Notes: generated by a model not told the origin, from the letters alone. A stretch of 40,507 nucleotides of DNA from an uncultured Lachnospiraceae bacterium (GCA_934394615.1 CAKRRJ010000010.1:1-40507), one strand, 5' to 3'; shown: positions 32,452-40,507, counted from the first letter of the stretch. Translations and numbers: made by a program.

Positions 32452-33293
32452 TGAAAGCGGTTGTGAACCGGATCATCCCGTTCAGCAGCGTAGATGGTCC
32501 GGGCAACCGGACAGCCATCTTCTTACAGGGATGCAACATCGACTGCAAGTACTGCCATAACCCGGAGACCAGAAAGCTGTGCGTGCAGTGCGGCACCTGT
32601 GCAGGTCAGTGTCCGGCGGGCGCATTGTCTGTGGGAGCGGATGGAAAAGTAGCATTCGACCCGGCGAAATGCGTACAGTGCGATACCTGCATTCATGTCT
32701 GCCCGCACGACAGTTCTCCGCGGACCTGCGAGATGACACCCGAAGAGGTGTATGCACGGGTGAAAAAGCAGATTCCGTTTATCCGGGGCATCAGCGTTTC
32801 CGGCGGCGAGTGCATGCTGCAGCCGGAGTTTCTGACAGAGCTGTTCCGCCTGGCAAAGCAGGACGGTCTTGGTACGCTCATTGACAGCAATGGCACAATC
32901 CCGTTTGAGGATTACCCGGAGCTGATGGAGGTGTCCGACGGCGTTATGCTGGATATCAAGGCTTTTGAGGCAGCAGAGCATGAAAAGGTGACCGGGTTCA
33001 CGAATGAGATGGTGCTGCACAACGCGGATTACTTGGCGAGAACCGGGAAACTCTACGAAGTGCGTGCGGTCATTGTACCGGATCTTTACGACACGGAGAA
33101 AAGCATCCGGGAGATGGGAGATTTCCTGGCACCGTATCTGGCGTACGGAGATATCCGCGTGAAGATCATTGCCTACCGGCCGATGGGCGTGCGGGAACCG
33201 TACTCCCACTACCAGGTGCCGGATCAGAAATATCTGGCGTACCTGGCAGATATTTTAAGAGAAAAAGGGTTTCAGAATATTATTCTGATATGA
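32451..33293 (+). CDS. yjjW: YjjW-family glycyl radical enzyme activase (radical SAM)
   Basis: The 280-residue radical SAM protein would install the glycyl radical on the YjjI-type enzyme encoded just before it. The SAM iron-sulfur motif CNIDCKYC has Cys28, Cys32 and Cys35. A ferredoxin-like insert follows with two four-cysteine sets, Cys44/47/50/54 and Cys74/77/80/84, for two further 4Fe-4S clusters, as in other activases. ISVSGGECMLQPEF near 115-128 is the SAM-binding GGE motif. The start ATG shares a base with the yjjI stop (TAATG), so translation is coupled. The protein is oxygen-sensitive by nature, consistent with an anaerobe. Confidence 0.93.
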   Translation: MKAVVNRIIPFSSVDGPGNRTAIFLQGCNIDCKYCHNPETRKLCVQCGTCAGQCPAGALSVGADGKVAFDPAKCVQCDTCIHVCPHDSSPRTCEMTPEEVYARVKKQIPFIRGISVSGGECMLQPEFLTELFRLAKQDGLGTLIDSNGTIPFEDYPELMEVSDGVMLDIKAFEAAEHEKVTGFTNEMVLHNADYLARTGKLYEVRAVIVPDLYDTEKSIREMGDFLAPYLAYGDIRVKIIAYRPMGVREPYSHYQVPDQKYLAYLADILREKGFQNIILI

Positions 33294-33295
33294 TA

Positions 33296-33403
33296 GGCGC
33301 AGGGGAAAAGAAAGCGGCTGCGAAGCAGACATTTTCTTTTCTTGCGCCATCAACGAGCAAACAGCCTGCGAAGCAGGTGGGAAAGCGCGAAGCGCGGGTT
33401 TGC
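33296..33403 (+). repeat. Tandem structured repeat with GCGAAGC hairpins between yjjW and the ABC ATPase
   Basis: Element A (33296-33348) is a long hairpin. GGCGCA pairs with TGCGCC, GAAAAGAAA (33305-33313) pairs with TTTCTTTTC (33333-33341), and the tip is CTGC-GAA-GCAG. Element B (33357-33403) is closed by GCAAAC/GTTTGC and carries two hairpins, CCTGC-GAA-GCAGG (33365-33377) and GCGC-GAA-GCGC (33385-33395). All three tips contain GCGAAGC. No T-run follows, so it is not a normal terminator. It is directly after the yjjW stop and before the ATPase ribosome binding site. Confidence 0.65.
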
Positions 33404-33442
33404 GAGTATATAATAAAAAGAAAATACAGGAGGGACCAAGCC

Positions 33443-34990
33443 GTGGCAAGAATAAGCCATATGGATGAGAGTAAAGTCGTAATTCAGATGAAAGACATCG
33501 TCAAGAAATTCGGCGACTTTACGGCGAATGACCATATCAACCTGACGGTGCACAAAGGAGAGGTGCACGCAATCTTAGGTGAGAACGGAGCCGGAAAGAG
33601 TACCATGATGAACGTACTCTGCGGCCTGTACAAACCGACCAGCGGACAGATCTTTATCAACGAAAAAGAGGTTCATTTCAACAGCCCGAAAGATGCCATT
33701 GACATCGGTATCGGTATGGTACACCAGCATTTCATGTTGATCCAGCCGTTTACAGTTACCGAGAACATCATTCTGGGCATGGAGCCGGTAAAGGGTCTGA
33801 CCGTAGACAAAGAAACCGCAAAGAAGAAAGTACTTGAGCTGTCTGAGCGCTACGGCATGAAAGTAGACCCGGACGCGAAGGTAGAAGATATCTCCGTCGG
33901 CATGCAGCAGCGTGTGGAGATCCTGAAGGTACTGTACCGCGGTGCGGAAACCCTGATCCTGGACGAGCCGACCGCATCCCTGACTCCGCAGGAGATCGAG
34001 GGTCTGATGGAGATCATCTCCAACCTGACTGCGGATGGCAAGAGCGTTATCCTGATCACCCATAAGCTAAAGGAGATCACCGCATCTTCCGATAACTGTA
34101 CCATCATCCGCCAGGGTAAATATATCCAGACTGTCAAGGTGGCAGATGTGGACGAGAACGCGCTGGCTGCCATGATGGTAGGCCGTGATGTCAACTTCAA
34201 GGTAGACAAGAAAGACCAGGAAGCAGGCGAGGTGGTTCTGCATGTAGAAGACCTGCACGCAAAGGATTACCGCGGTGTTGAGATCTTAAAGGGCTTCCAT
34301 CTGGATGTAAAAAAAGGTGAGATCGTAGGTCTGGCCGGCGTCGATGGAAACGGACAGACGGAACTGGTTGAGATTCTGACCGGCCTTCGCAAGGCAGAGT
34401 CCGGTACCATTACCATGCTGGGCAAGGATGTCTTTAACAAGACTCCGAAGCAGACCTTTGACAGCGGAATTTCCAGTATTCCGGCAGACCGCCAGAAGCA
34501 CGGACTGGTTCTGGAGTTCTCCAATGAGGACAACCTGATCCTGCAGCATTTTGAGGAAGCACCGTATTCCAAACACGGCATTCTGGACCGCAAGGCGATT
34601 CATGAGCATGCGCTGGATCTGATCGAGAAATTCGATGTCCGCCCGCGGGGCTGTGCGGAGGCACCGTCTGGCACATTATCCGGCGGTAACCAGCAGAAGG
34701 TCATCATTGCCCGTGAGGTAACCAACGACAAGGACCTGCTGATCGCGGTAAACCCGACCCGAGGCCTGGATGTCGGCGCAATCGAGTTCGTACACAAATA
34801 CCTGGTCGAGCAGCGCAACAAAAACCGCGCGGTACTTCTGGTATCCTTCGAGCTGGATGAGATCATGAGCCTGTCTGACCGCATCGAGGTTATCTTCGAT
34901 GGACAGATCACCGGCAGTGTACCGGGCAAGAACGCAGATGAGAAGGAACTCGGATTTATGATGGCAGGAGGAAAGAAGACAAATGAATAA
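33443..34990 (+). CDS. Nucleoside ABC transporter ATP-binding protein (two ATPase domains)
   Basis: This 515-residue cytoplasmic protein contains two ATPase domains, as in BMP-type nucleoside importers (NupO/YufO/RnsB). The first has Walker A GENGAGKST near residues 45-53, a VGMQQRVEIL signature near 153 and ILDEPTA near 172. The second has the family-typical degenerate loop GVDGNGQTEL near 300 and a full LSGGNQQKVIIARE signature near 412. GTG 33443 is chosen because AGGAGGG lies 8 bases upstream; the reading from 33290 would run through the structured repeat. It overlaps the permease start by 8 bases. With the permeases and the BMP lipoprotein it should form a complete importer. Confidence 0.93.
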   Translation: MARISHMDESKVVIQMKDIVKKFGDFTANDHINLTVHKGEVHAILGENGAGKSTMMNVLCGLYKPTSGQIFINEKEVHFNSPKDAIDIGIGMVHQHFMLIQPFTVTENIILGMEPVKGLTVDKETAKKKVLELSERYGMKVDPDAKVEDISVGMQQRVEILKVLYRGAETLILDEPTASLTPQEIEGLMEIISNLTADGKSVILITHKLKEITASSDNCTIIRQGKYIQTVKVADVDENALAAMMVGRDVNFKVDKKDQEAGEVVLHVEDLHAKDYRGVEILKGFHLDVKKGEIVGLAGVDGNGQTELVEILTGLRKAESGTITMLGKDVFNKTPKQTFDSGISSIPADRQKHGLVLEFSNEDNLILQHFEEAPYSKHGILDRKAIHEHALDLIEKFDVRPRGCAEAPSGTLSGGNQQKVIIAREVTNDKDLLIAVNPTRGLDVGAIEFVHKYLVEQRNKNRAVLLVSFELDEIMSLSDRIEVIFDGQITGSVPGKNADEKELGFMMAGGKKTNE

Positions 34991-36050
34991 GAAGAAAAGC
35001 ATTCTGGAAAGCAATGTACTCTACACCATCATTGCGATCGTCATTGGTTTTTTTGTAGGAGCCATCTTTTTAACCATCGCTGGCATCAGTCCGGCTGTGG
35101 CTTACGGAAAGCTCTTCAGCAGTATTTTCAGCAAACCGAAGTATCTGGTATGGACCCTGGTTTACGCAGCTCCGCTGATCTTTACCGGTCTGAGCGTAGC
35201 CTTCTCTTTCCGTACCGGTGTGTTCAACATTGGTGCTGAGGGCCAGTTCGTAATCGGCGGCCTGGTAGCCTGCATTCTGGGTATCGTGTTAAAACTCCCG
35301 GCAGGACTCCATGCCCTGGTCTGCCTGGTAGCAGCAGCGGCAGCAGGATGCATCTGGTCCCTGATCGTAGGCATCCTGAAAGTAAAACGCGGCATCCACG
35401 AGGTACTTTCCTTCATCATGTTTAACTGGATCGCGTTCTACTTATCCAACTATATGGTAAACCTGCCGTTCATTCATCGTGATAAGACCGAGGCAACTCA
35501 GGATGTGGCAGCAACCGCAAGACTGCTCCTTCCGGAAAGCATGCGCAATGCTCTCGGATGTACCAGTGCCCACTGGGGATTCGTGCTGGCAGTCATCGCA
35601 GCGATTGTGATCTGGGTCATCATTGAGAAGACCACGCTGGGTTACAAGTTAAAAGCAGTAGGTTTCAACAGCAGTGCCGCTGAGTACGGCGGCATCGATG
35701 CCAACAAGTCCATTCTGACTGCACTTGGTATTTCCGGTCTGTTATCCGGTCTTGGCGGAGCGGTCCAGGTTCTTGGTATGTCCGGACGTTTAAGCCAGTT
35801 TGCCGGACAGGAGGGCTTTGGTTTCGAGGGTATCACCGTTGCCCTGATCGGTTCCTCCAATCCAATCGGCTGCATTTTCTCCGGCCTGTTCTACGGCGCG
35901 ATGAAATACGGCGGATCCAAGTTAAGTATCGTAAAGGCACCGTCTGAGGTCGTAGACATCATCATGGGATGCGTCGTTCTCCTCATCGCGATTGCCCATG
36001 TATTTAAGTATTTTGTCCTGAAGACAGCAAAGAAGAAGGAGGCAAAGTAA
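34983..36050 (+). CDS. Nucleoside ABC transporter permease 1
   Basis: The 355-residue protein has about eight to ten membrane helices of the branched-chain amino acid/BMP-type permease family. Typical features are FNIGAEGQFVIGGLVACILG near residues 80-99, the cytoplasmic LKAVGFNSSAAEYGGI near 222-237, ISGLLSGLGGAVQVLGM near 248-264 and FGFEGITVALIGSSNPIG near 280-297. It pairs with the second permease encoded 1 base downstream to form the membrane channel. Translational overlap with the ATPase gene supports one complex. Nucleoside specificity is inferred from the lipoprotein family and neighbours. Confidence 0.93.
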   Translation: MNKKKSILESNVLYTIIAIVIGFFVGAIFLTIAGISPAVAYGKLFSSIFSKPKYLVWTLVYAAPLIFTGLSVAFSFRTGVFNIGAEGQFVIGGLVACILGIVLKLPAGLHALVCLVAAAAAGCIWSLIVGILKVKRGIHEVLSFIMFNWIAFYLSNYMVNLPFIHRDKTEATQDVAATARLLLPESMRNALGCTSAHWGFVLAVIAAIVIWVIIEKTTLGYKLKAVGFNSSAAEYGGIDANKSILTALGISGLLSGLGGAVQVLGMSGRLSQFAGQEGFGFEGITVALIGSSNPIGCIFSGLFYGAMKYGGSKLSIVKAPSEVVDIIMGCVVLLIAIAHVFKYFVLKTAKKKEAK

Positions 36051-36051
36051 G

Positions 36052-36987
36052 ATGAATGAATTAATAAAAGACCTTGGTCTTCTGATCAATGCGACCCTGA
36101 TCGCAACGCCGCCGCTTCTTCTTGCGGCTCTTGGCTCCTGCTTCTCTGAGCGAAGCGGAGTTGTCAACATCGGTATCGAGGGCATGATGACCATTGGTGC
36201 CTTCACCGGAGCCGTTATGGGACTGACCACCGGAAACGGCTGGATCGCGTTCCTCTGTGCCGGTCTGGCAGGCGCCCTGTTCGGACTCATCCACGCATAC
36301 GCATGTATTTCCTGCCATGCAGACCAGACCATTGCCGGTACGGCGATCAACTTCCTTGGGCCTGGCCTGGCGCTGTTCCTCTGTAAGGCTATGTACAACA
36401 ACTCCTCCGATACTCCGGCCATGGACCCGAGCTGCAAGCTGCCGAAACTGTTTGAGGGCGTATTCCCGACCGGCTCCTTCTGGAACAATGTTCTGAATGT
36501 ATACGCCGTTGCATATCTTGTATTTATCCTGGCATTTGTATGCTGGTTTGTATTCTACAAGACCAAATTCGGCGCTCACTTAAGAGCAGTCGGCGAGCAT
36601 CCGGAGGCATGTGAGTCTCTGGGTATCGATGTTTACAAAGTCCGTTACACCTGCGTGATCCTGTCCGGATTCCTGGCAGGCCTGGGCGGCGCGTTCGTAA
36701 CCCTGGCAACCATCAACCAGTTCCGTCCGAGCGTTATCGTAGGACAGGGCTTCATCGCCATCGCAGCAGTTATCTTCGGTAAGTTCTCTCCGGAGGGCGC
36801 AACCAAGGCGTGCCTGCTCTTTGGTCTGTGCAGCGGTATCAAATCCCTGGCAGCTCAGAGCAACATGGTATCCCCAAACCTGATCTCCATGATCCCGTAT
36901 GTGGTTACCATCGTGGCACTGGTTCTGTTTGTCGGCAAGGCACATACACCAGCGGCAAACGGCAAAATCTTTGTAAAATCCAAATAA
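36052..36987 (+). CDS. Nucleoside ABC transporter permease 2
   Basis: This 311-residue protein is the shorter partner permease, with about eight helices. Visible family landmarks are SERSGVVNIGIEGMMTIGAF near residues 33-52, LRAVGEHPEACESLGIDVYKVRY near 180-202, LSGFLAGLGGAFVTL near 206-220 and VGQGFIAIAAVIFGKFSPEG near 231-250. Order ATPase-permease-permease is the same as in other BMP-type importers. It starts 1 base after the first permease stop. A hairpin-bearing spacer of 95 bases then leads to deoD. Confidence 0.93.
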   Translation: MNELIKDLGLLINATLIATPPLLLAALGSCFSERSGVVNIGIEGMMTIGAFTGAVMGLTTGNGWIAFLCAGLAGALFGLIHAYACISCHADQTIAGTAINFLGPGLALFLCKAMYNNSSDTPAMDPSCKLPKLFEGVFPTGSFWNNVLNVYAVAYLVFILAFVCWFVFYKTKFGAHLRAVGEHPEACESLGIDVYKVRYTCVILSGFLAGLGGAFVTLATINQFRPSVIVGQGFIAIAAVIFGKFSPEGATKACLLFGLCSGIKSLAAQSNMVSPNLISMIPYVVTIVALVLFVGKAHTPAANGKIFVKSK

Positions 36988-37004
36988 TGTTCTTTTAAAA
37001 TTGA

Positions 37005-37048
37005 TTCAGGTCTGTTCCGGCGGCATTGTTCTCCGGTACAGGCCTGAA
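37005..37048 (+). other. Hairpin in the permease-deoD spacer
   Basis: TTCAGGTCTGT (37005-37015) pairs with ACAGGCCTGAA (37038-37048), one position being a G-T wobble, and an inner CCGG/CCGG pair is possible. An A-run rather than a T-run follows, so it does not look like a + strand terminator and is more likely a processing or stability element. Confidence 0.5.
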
Positions 37049-37082
37049 AAAAACTAAATATTTTTATAGGAGAGGGATTATT

Positions 37083-37796
37083 ATGACGAATACACCAACA
37101 GCGCACAACAGCGCGAAACTCGGCGATTTCGCCAAAACTGTACTGATGCCGGGGGATCCGTTACGAGCAAAGTACATTGCAGAGACGTATCTGGAAAATG
37201 CGAGACAGGTAAACGGAGTCCGCAATATGCTGGGCTACACCGGTACCTACAAGGGAAAAGAAATCTCCGTTATGGGCGGAGGCATGGGGATGCCGTCCAT
37301 CGGAATCTATTCTTATGAGCTGTTCCATTTTTATGATGTGGACCAGGTGATTCGCATTGGTTCTGCCGGAGCGCTGCAGGATCATATGAAACTGATGGAT
37401 GTGGTCATCGGCATGGGTGCCTGCACCGATTCCAATTTCGCCTACCAGTACGGACTTCCGGGCACCTTTGCTCCGATTGCGGACTACGACCTGTTGAACC
37501 GTGCTGTAGAGACCGCAAAGCGCCAGGGCACCAATGTGGTAGTCGGAAACGTACTTTCTTCCGACGTATTCTACAATGTCATGGGCAATGTCAATGACTT
37601 ATGGCGCGGCATGGGCGTGCTGGCTGTGGAGATGGAAGCAGCAGCCCTCTACATGAACGCGGCAAAAGCAGGAAAGAAAGCACTCTGCATGCTGACCATT
37701 TCCGACCATCTGTACACCAACGAGCACTTAAGCGCAGAAGACCGCCAGCTTGGATTCAACAAGATGATGGAGATCGCGCTGGAGCTTGCTGAATAA
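37083..37796 (+). CDS. deoD: Purine nucleoside phosphorylase (DeoD type)
   Basis: The 237-residue enzyme cleaves purine (deoxy)nucleosides with phosphate to the base and (deoxy)ribose-1-phosphate. It has the hexameric NP-I pattern: [15 protein letters not shown] near residues 19-33, [16 protein letters not shown] near 64-79, RIGSAGAL near 88-95, the substrate-binding VEMEAAAL near 179-186 and the catalytic Asp in TISDH near 202-206. AGGAGAGG precedes ATG 37083, so the longer reading from 37026 is rejected. It is followed by deoC after 41 bases, where AATATT-TGC-AATATT could be an operator. Confidence 0.95.
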   Translation: MTNTPTAHNSAKLGDFAKTVLMPGDPLRAKYIAETYLENARQVNGVRNMLGYTGTYKGKEISVMGGGMGMPSIGIYSYELFHFYDVDQVIRIGSAGALQDHMKLMDVVIGMGACTDSNFAYQYGLPGTFAPIADYDLLNRAVETAKRQGTNVVVGNVLSSDVFYNVMGNVNDLWRGMGVLAVEMEAAALYMNAAKAGKKALCMLTISDHLYTNEHLSAEDRQLGFNKMMEIALELAE

Positions 37797-37837
37797 TATT
37801 TGCAATATTAATTTACCATACAAGGGGGATCCATAAA

Positions 37838-38503
37838 ATGGACGTAAAAGAGATTTTAAAACATGTTGACCATACCTTACTGACCCAGACCGCAACCTGG
37901 GCCGAGATCAAGCAGATCTGTGATGACGCCGTTGCTTACGGAACCGCATCTGTCTGCATTCCGCCGTCCTACGTAAAGCAGGCAAAAGAGTATGTGCAGG
38001 ATAAGATGGCAGTCTGCACCGTCATCGGCTTCCCGAACGGCTATATGACCACCGCAGCAAAAGAGTTTGAGACCAAAGACGCACTGGCAAATGGCGCAGA
38101 TGAGATCGATATGGTCATCAACATTGGCTGGGCCAAGGATGGCAAGTTCGACTGCATCGAGGAGGAAATCCGCACCCTGAAAAAAGCATGCGGCTCCAAA
38201 GTGTTGAAGGTCATCATTGAGACCTGTCTTCTGACCGACGAAGAGAAGATCCGCATGTGCGAGGTGGTAACCAAGGCAGGAGCAGATTACATCAAGACCT
38301 CCACCGGTTTCTCCAAAGCAGGCGCAACCTTCGATGACATCAAACTGTTCTCTGAGCACATCGGGGCAGGCGTGAAGATGAAGGCAGCAGGCGGCATTTC
38401 TTCCCTGGATGATGCAGAGAAGTTCCTTTCCCTGGGCGCAGACCGTCTGGGAACCAGCCGCATCATCAAGCTGGTGAAGCAGGAAGAGGCAACCGGATAT
38501 TAA
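37838..38503 (+). CDS. deoC: Deoxyribose-phosphate aldolase
   Basis: This 221-residue class I aldolase splits 2-deoxyribose-5-phosphate into glyceraldehyde-3-phosphate and acetaldehyde. Motifs include HVDHTLL near residue 8-14, [10 protein letters not shown] near 59-68, [14 protein letters not shown] near 89-102 with the proton-relay Asp, KVIIETCLL near 127-135, and the Schiff-base Lys in [10 protein letters not shown] near 148-157. A second Lys follows in VKMKAAGGI near 178-186. AAGGGGG lies before the ATG. Its acetaldehyde product needs a sink; no aldehyde dehydrogenase is in the window. Confidence 0.97.
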   Translation: MDVKEILKHVDHTLLTQTATWAEIKQICDDAVAYGTASVCIPPSYVKQAKEYVQDKMAVCTVIGFPNGYMTTAAKEFETKDALANGADEIDMVINIGWAKDGKFDCIEEEIRTLKKACGSKVLKVIIETCLLTDEEKIRMCEVVTKAGADYIKTSTGFSKAGATFDDIKLFSEHIGAGVKMKAAGGISSLDDAEKFLSLGADRLGTSRIIKLVKQEEATGY

Positions 38504-38563
38504 ATTGCGGATGCGTTACGGAAGTGATGCAGATTTGCAGGGCAATAAAGGAGTTTAGGATTT

Positions 38564-38992
38564 ATGAAGAAACTGGAAAAAGATCAGATTGAAGCGCTGA
38601 TCGATAAGGCCATCGGCATGATGGATTATTCCTATGTGCCGTACTCTCACTTTCATGTGGGCGCGGCGCTGTTAGCCAAAAACGGTACCGCTTACGGCGG
38701 CTGCAACATCGAGAACGCAGGCTACACACCAAGCAACTGTGCGGAGCGCACCGCGTTCTTCAAGGCAGTCAGCGAGGGTGTACTGGAGTTTGATGCCATC
38801 TGCGTCGTAGGCGGCATGAACAAGGAATTAAAAGAGTATGCGGCTCCATGCGGCGTGTGCCGTCAGGTCATGATGGAGTTCTGTAACCCGGAGGAGTTCC
38901 AGATTATTCTGGCAACTTCAAAAGAACAGTATGAGATCTTTACACTCAAAGAACTGCTGCCGCTGGGCTTTGGGCCGAATAATTTAAAATAA
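38564..38992 (+). CDS. cdd: Cytidine deaminase
   Basis: The 142-residue zinc enzyme converts cytidine and deoxycytidine to uridine and deoxyuridine, which the udp product can then cleave. The zinc and catalytic site is NCAERTAFF (Cys and catalytic Glu near residues 57-59) plus CGVCRQVMMEF near 96-106. GGCNIENAGYTPSN near 45-58 binds the substrate. It is the small homotetrameric form. AAGGAG lies about 10 bases before the ATG. Placement between deoC and deoB supports a full pyrimidine salvage route. Confidence 0.97.
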   Translation: MKKLEKDQIEALIDKAIGMMDYSYVPYSHFHVGAALLAKNGTAYGGCNIENAGYTPSNCAERTAFFKAVSEGVLEFDAICVVGGMNKELKEYAAPCGVCRQVMMEFCNPEEFQIILATSKEQYEIFTLKELLPLGFGPNNLK

Positions 38993-39111
38993 TAAGAACG
39001 TGTGCAGGTACAGGTCGGAAGGTGAGACGGTGTGCGGACAGGATTTTGGAAACATGGGAATTTGGACGCAGCCGGGGTGGGCACGTGGAAAATGGTTTTT
39101 GTTCACAGGTA

Positions 39112-39230
39112 GGAATTTTCTGAACTGAAAATTCCGTATGATGCAGTATCGGCTGCGGATTTTGCCAATTTGGAATGCGAAGCATTGGCAAAATCCCGTT
39201 GCTGTTTGCACAGCGTGTGAACAGTAACGG
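39112..39230 (+). repeat. Three successive hairpins between cdd and deoB
   Basis: Hairpin 1 pairs GGAATTTTC (39112-39120) with GAAAATTCC (39127-39135). Hairpin 2 pairs GATTTTGCCAAT (39158-39169) with ATTGGCAAAATC (39184-39195); its loop contains the competing AATGC-GAA-GCATT (39174-39186), another GCGAAGC tip. Hairpin 3 pairs CCGTTGCTGTT (39196-39206) with AACAGTAACGG (39220-39230) with one mismatch. The deoB ribosome binding site follows at once. The 252-base spacer holds no supported gene. Confidence 0.6.
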
Positions 39231-39244
39231 AAAAGGAGAATGAC

Positions 39245-40435
39245 ATGGAAAAATTTAAGAGAGTTTTTGTTGTAGTCATGGATTCCCTTGGAGTGGGAGC
39301 CATGCCGGATTCTGCTGATTTCGGTGACATCGGGGTAAACACACTGGGGCACATTTCAGAGTCCGTAGATACCTTTACCATTCCGAACCTTCAGAAGCTG
39401 GGAATGGCGAATCTGATTCCGCTTAAGCAGGTGGCTCCGGTAGAGAAAGCTATGGGATACTATGGAAAGCTGAGAGAGAAGAGCCTCGGCAAAGACACCA
39501 TGACCGGACACTGGGAGATGATGGGGCTGGAGGTTACCAAGCCGTTCCAGACCTTCACCGAGCACGGATTCCCGCCGGAACTCATCAAAGAGCTGGAGGA
39601 GCGCACCGGCCATAAGGTTATCGGAAACAAGAGCGCCAGCGGTACTGAGATTCTGGATGAACTGGCTGAGGAGGAAATTGCAACCGGCCATATGATCGTA
39701 TACACCTCTGCGGATTCCGTTCTTCAGATCTGCGGCAACGAGGAGACCTTTGGCCTGGATGAGCTGTACCGCTGCTGTGAGATTGCCAGAGAACTTACCA
39801 TGAAGGATGAGTGGAAGGTAGGACGTGTCATTGCCAGACCGTATGTAGGCAAGAAAAAAGGCGAGTTCAAGCGCACCAGCAACCGCCACGACTACGCGTT
39901 AAAGCCGTTTGGCCCGACCGCGCTGAATGCGTTAAAGGACGCTGGCTATGATGTCATTTCCATCGGAAAGATCAACGATATTTTCGTGGGAGAGGGCATC
40001 ACCGAGGCTTACAAATCCAAGAGTTCCGTGCACGGCATGGAGCAGACCATTGATGTGGCAAAGAAAGACTTCCATGGTCTCTGCTTCGTGAACCTGGTAG
40101 ATTTCGACGCCCTGTGGGGCCACCGGAGAAATCCGTCCGGCTATGCGCAGGAAATTGAGAAGTTCGATGTGAACCTGGGTGTGCTGCTGGATACTCTGCG
40201 GGAGGATGATCTTCTCATCATCACCGCCGATCATGGAAACGACCCAACCTACACCGGAACCGACCATACCCGCGAGCGCGTGCCGTTCCTGGCGTACTCC
40301 AAGGCATTCAAAGAAAGCGGAGAACTGCCGGAGACCGATACCTTTGCGATTATCGGAGCGACTATCGCGGATGACTTCGGCGTGAAGATGCCGGAGGGAA
40401 CCATCGGATATTCTATTCTTGACAAATTAAAATAA
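39245..40435 (+). CDS. deoB: Phosphopentomutase
   Basis: This 396-residue metalloenzyme of the alkaline phosphatase superfamily interconverts (deoxy)ribose-1-phosphate and -5-phosphate, joining the phosphorylases to deoC and the pentose phosphate pathway. Metal-binding and catalytic motifs are [15 protein letters not shown] near residues 10-24, [13 protein letters not shown] near 82-94 with the phosphorylated Thr, [14 protein letters not shown] near 283-296 and [10 protein letters not shown] near 325-334 followed by TDHTRE near 338-343. AAAAGGAG lies 7 bases before the ATG. It closes the island in this window. A CGGGA/TCCCG stem follows at 40476-40490 without a clear T-run. Confidence 0.96.
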   Translation: MEKFKRVFVVVMDSLGVGAMPDSADFGDIGVNTLGHISESVDTFTIPNLQKLGMANLIPLKQVAPVEKAMGYYGKLREKSLGKDTMTGHWEMMGLEVTKPFQTFTEHGFPPELIKELEERTGHKVIGNKSASGTEILDELAEEEIATGHMIVYTSADSVLQICGNEETFGLDELYRCCEIARELTMKDEWKVGRVIARPYVGKKKGEFKRTSNRHDYALKPFGPTALNALKDAGYDVISIGKINDIFVGEGITEAYKSKSSVHGMEQTIDVAKKDFHGLCFVNLVDFDALWGHRRNPSGYAQEIEKFDVNLGVLLDTLREDDLLIITADHGNDPTYTGTDHTRERVPFLAYSKAFKESGELPETDTFAIIGATIADDFGVKMPEGTIGYSILDKLK

Positions 40436-40507
40436 AAATTTAGCGTAAATAAATCAAATAAGGTCCGAAGCCGGTCGGGACGGTATCCCGCTGCGCAAAA
40501 TATAGGT

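Noticed and set aside
33290..33442. N-terminal extension of the ABC ATPase gene
   Set aside because: The extension runs through the hairpin repeat, overlaps the yjjW stop, and has no ribosome binding site, whereas AGGAGGG precedes GTG 33443.
34300..34400. Broken second Walker A loop in the ABC ATPase (GNGQT instead of GKT)
   Set aside because: This substitution is usual in the second ATPase domain of sugar and BMP-type importers, so it is not a sign of decay.

Overview
The window looks like a chromosomal segment of an anaerobic gut-type Clostridia, most likely the family Lachnospiraceae. The reasons are the moderately GC-rich coding sequence with Firmicutes-style AGGAGG ribosome binding sites, a PASTA-type Ser/Thr kinase, formate-tetrahydrofolate ligase, what seems to be the tail of pyruvate:ferredoxin oxidoreductase, and oxygen-sensitive glycyl-radical chemistry. 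Almost every gene is on the + strand. The two - strand genes are a small membrane protein at 485-994 and a citrate lyase ligase at 4885-6039. No rRNA, tRNA, CRISPR array, transposase or prophage gene was seen.

Layout. (1) 1-994: the end of a probable nifJ with a clear intrinsic terminator, a 177-bp palindromic MITE/REPIN-like element, then a COG2426-type membrane protein. (2) 1274-4877: an LTA-synthase-like phosphoglycerol transferase and a cardiolipin synthase, both expected to use phosphatidylglycerol. (3) 4885-6039: a stand-alone citrate lyase ligase. (4) 6168-10141: a TepA/ClpP-like protease and an FtsK/SpoIIIE translocase, the latter with a near-consensus promoter inside the end of tepA. 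(5) 10230-15088: formate-tetrahydrofolate ligase, then murE and murF. (6) 15158-27047: a tightly packed housekeeping run, priA-def-fmt-yugP-rsmB-rlmN-stp-prkC-rsgA-rpe-thiN. (7) 27231-27827: an orphan ECF transporter S component.

(8) 27948-40435: a nucleoside uptake and catabolism island. A BMP-family lipoprotein, a two-domain ABC ATPase and two permeases would import nucleosides. Uridine phosphorylase (udp), purine nucleoside phosphorylase (deoD) and cytidine deaminase (cdd) would release bases and (deoxy)ribose-1-phosphate. Phosphopentomutase (deoB) and deoxyribose-phosphate aldolase (deoC) would carry the sugar phosphate to glyceraldehyde-3-phosphate and acetaldehyde. A Crp/Fnr-family regulator sits directly before udp. 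In the middle are a YjjI-family glycyl radical enzyme and its YjjW-family activase. From memory, E. coli also has yjjI-yjjW next to deoCABD, so the association appears to span phyla, and I know of no established substrate for YjjI. This is the best candidate in the window for an undescribed biochemical system.

Intergenic DNA is unusually structured. Several spacers carry long inverted repeats, and four perfect hairpins share the core GCGAAGC. Some segments can pair with two alternative partners. These elements are read directly from the sequence. Their function (mobile repeats, mRNA processing or attenuation) is inference.
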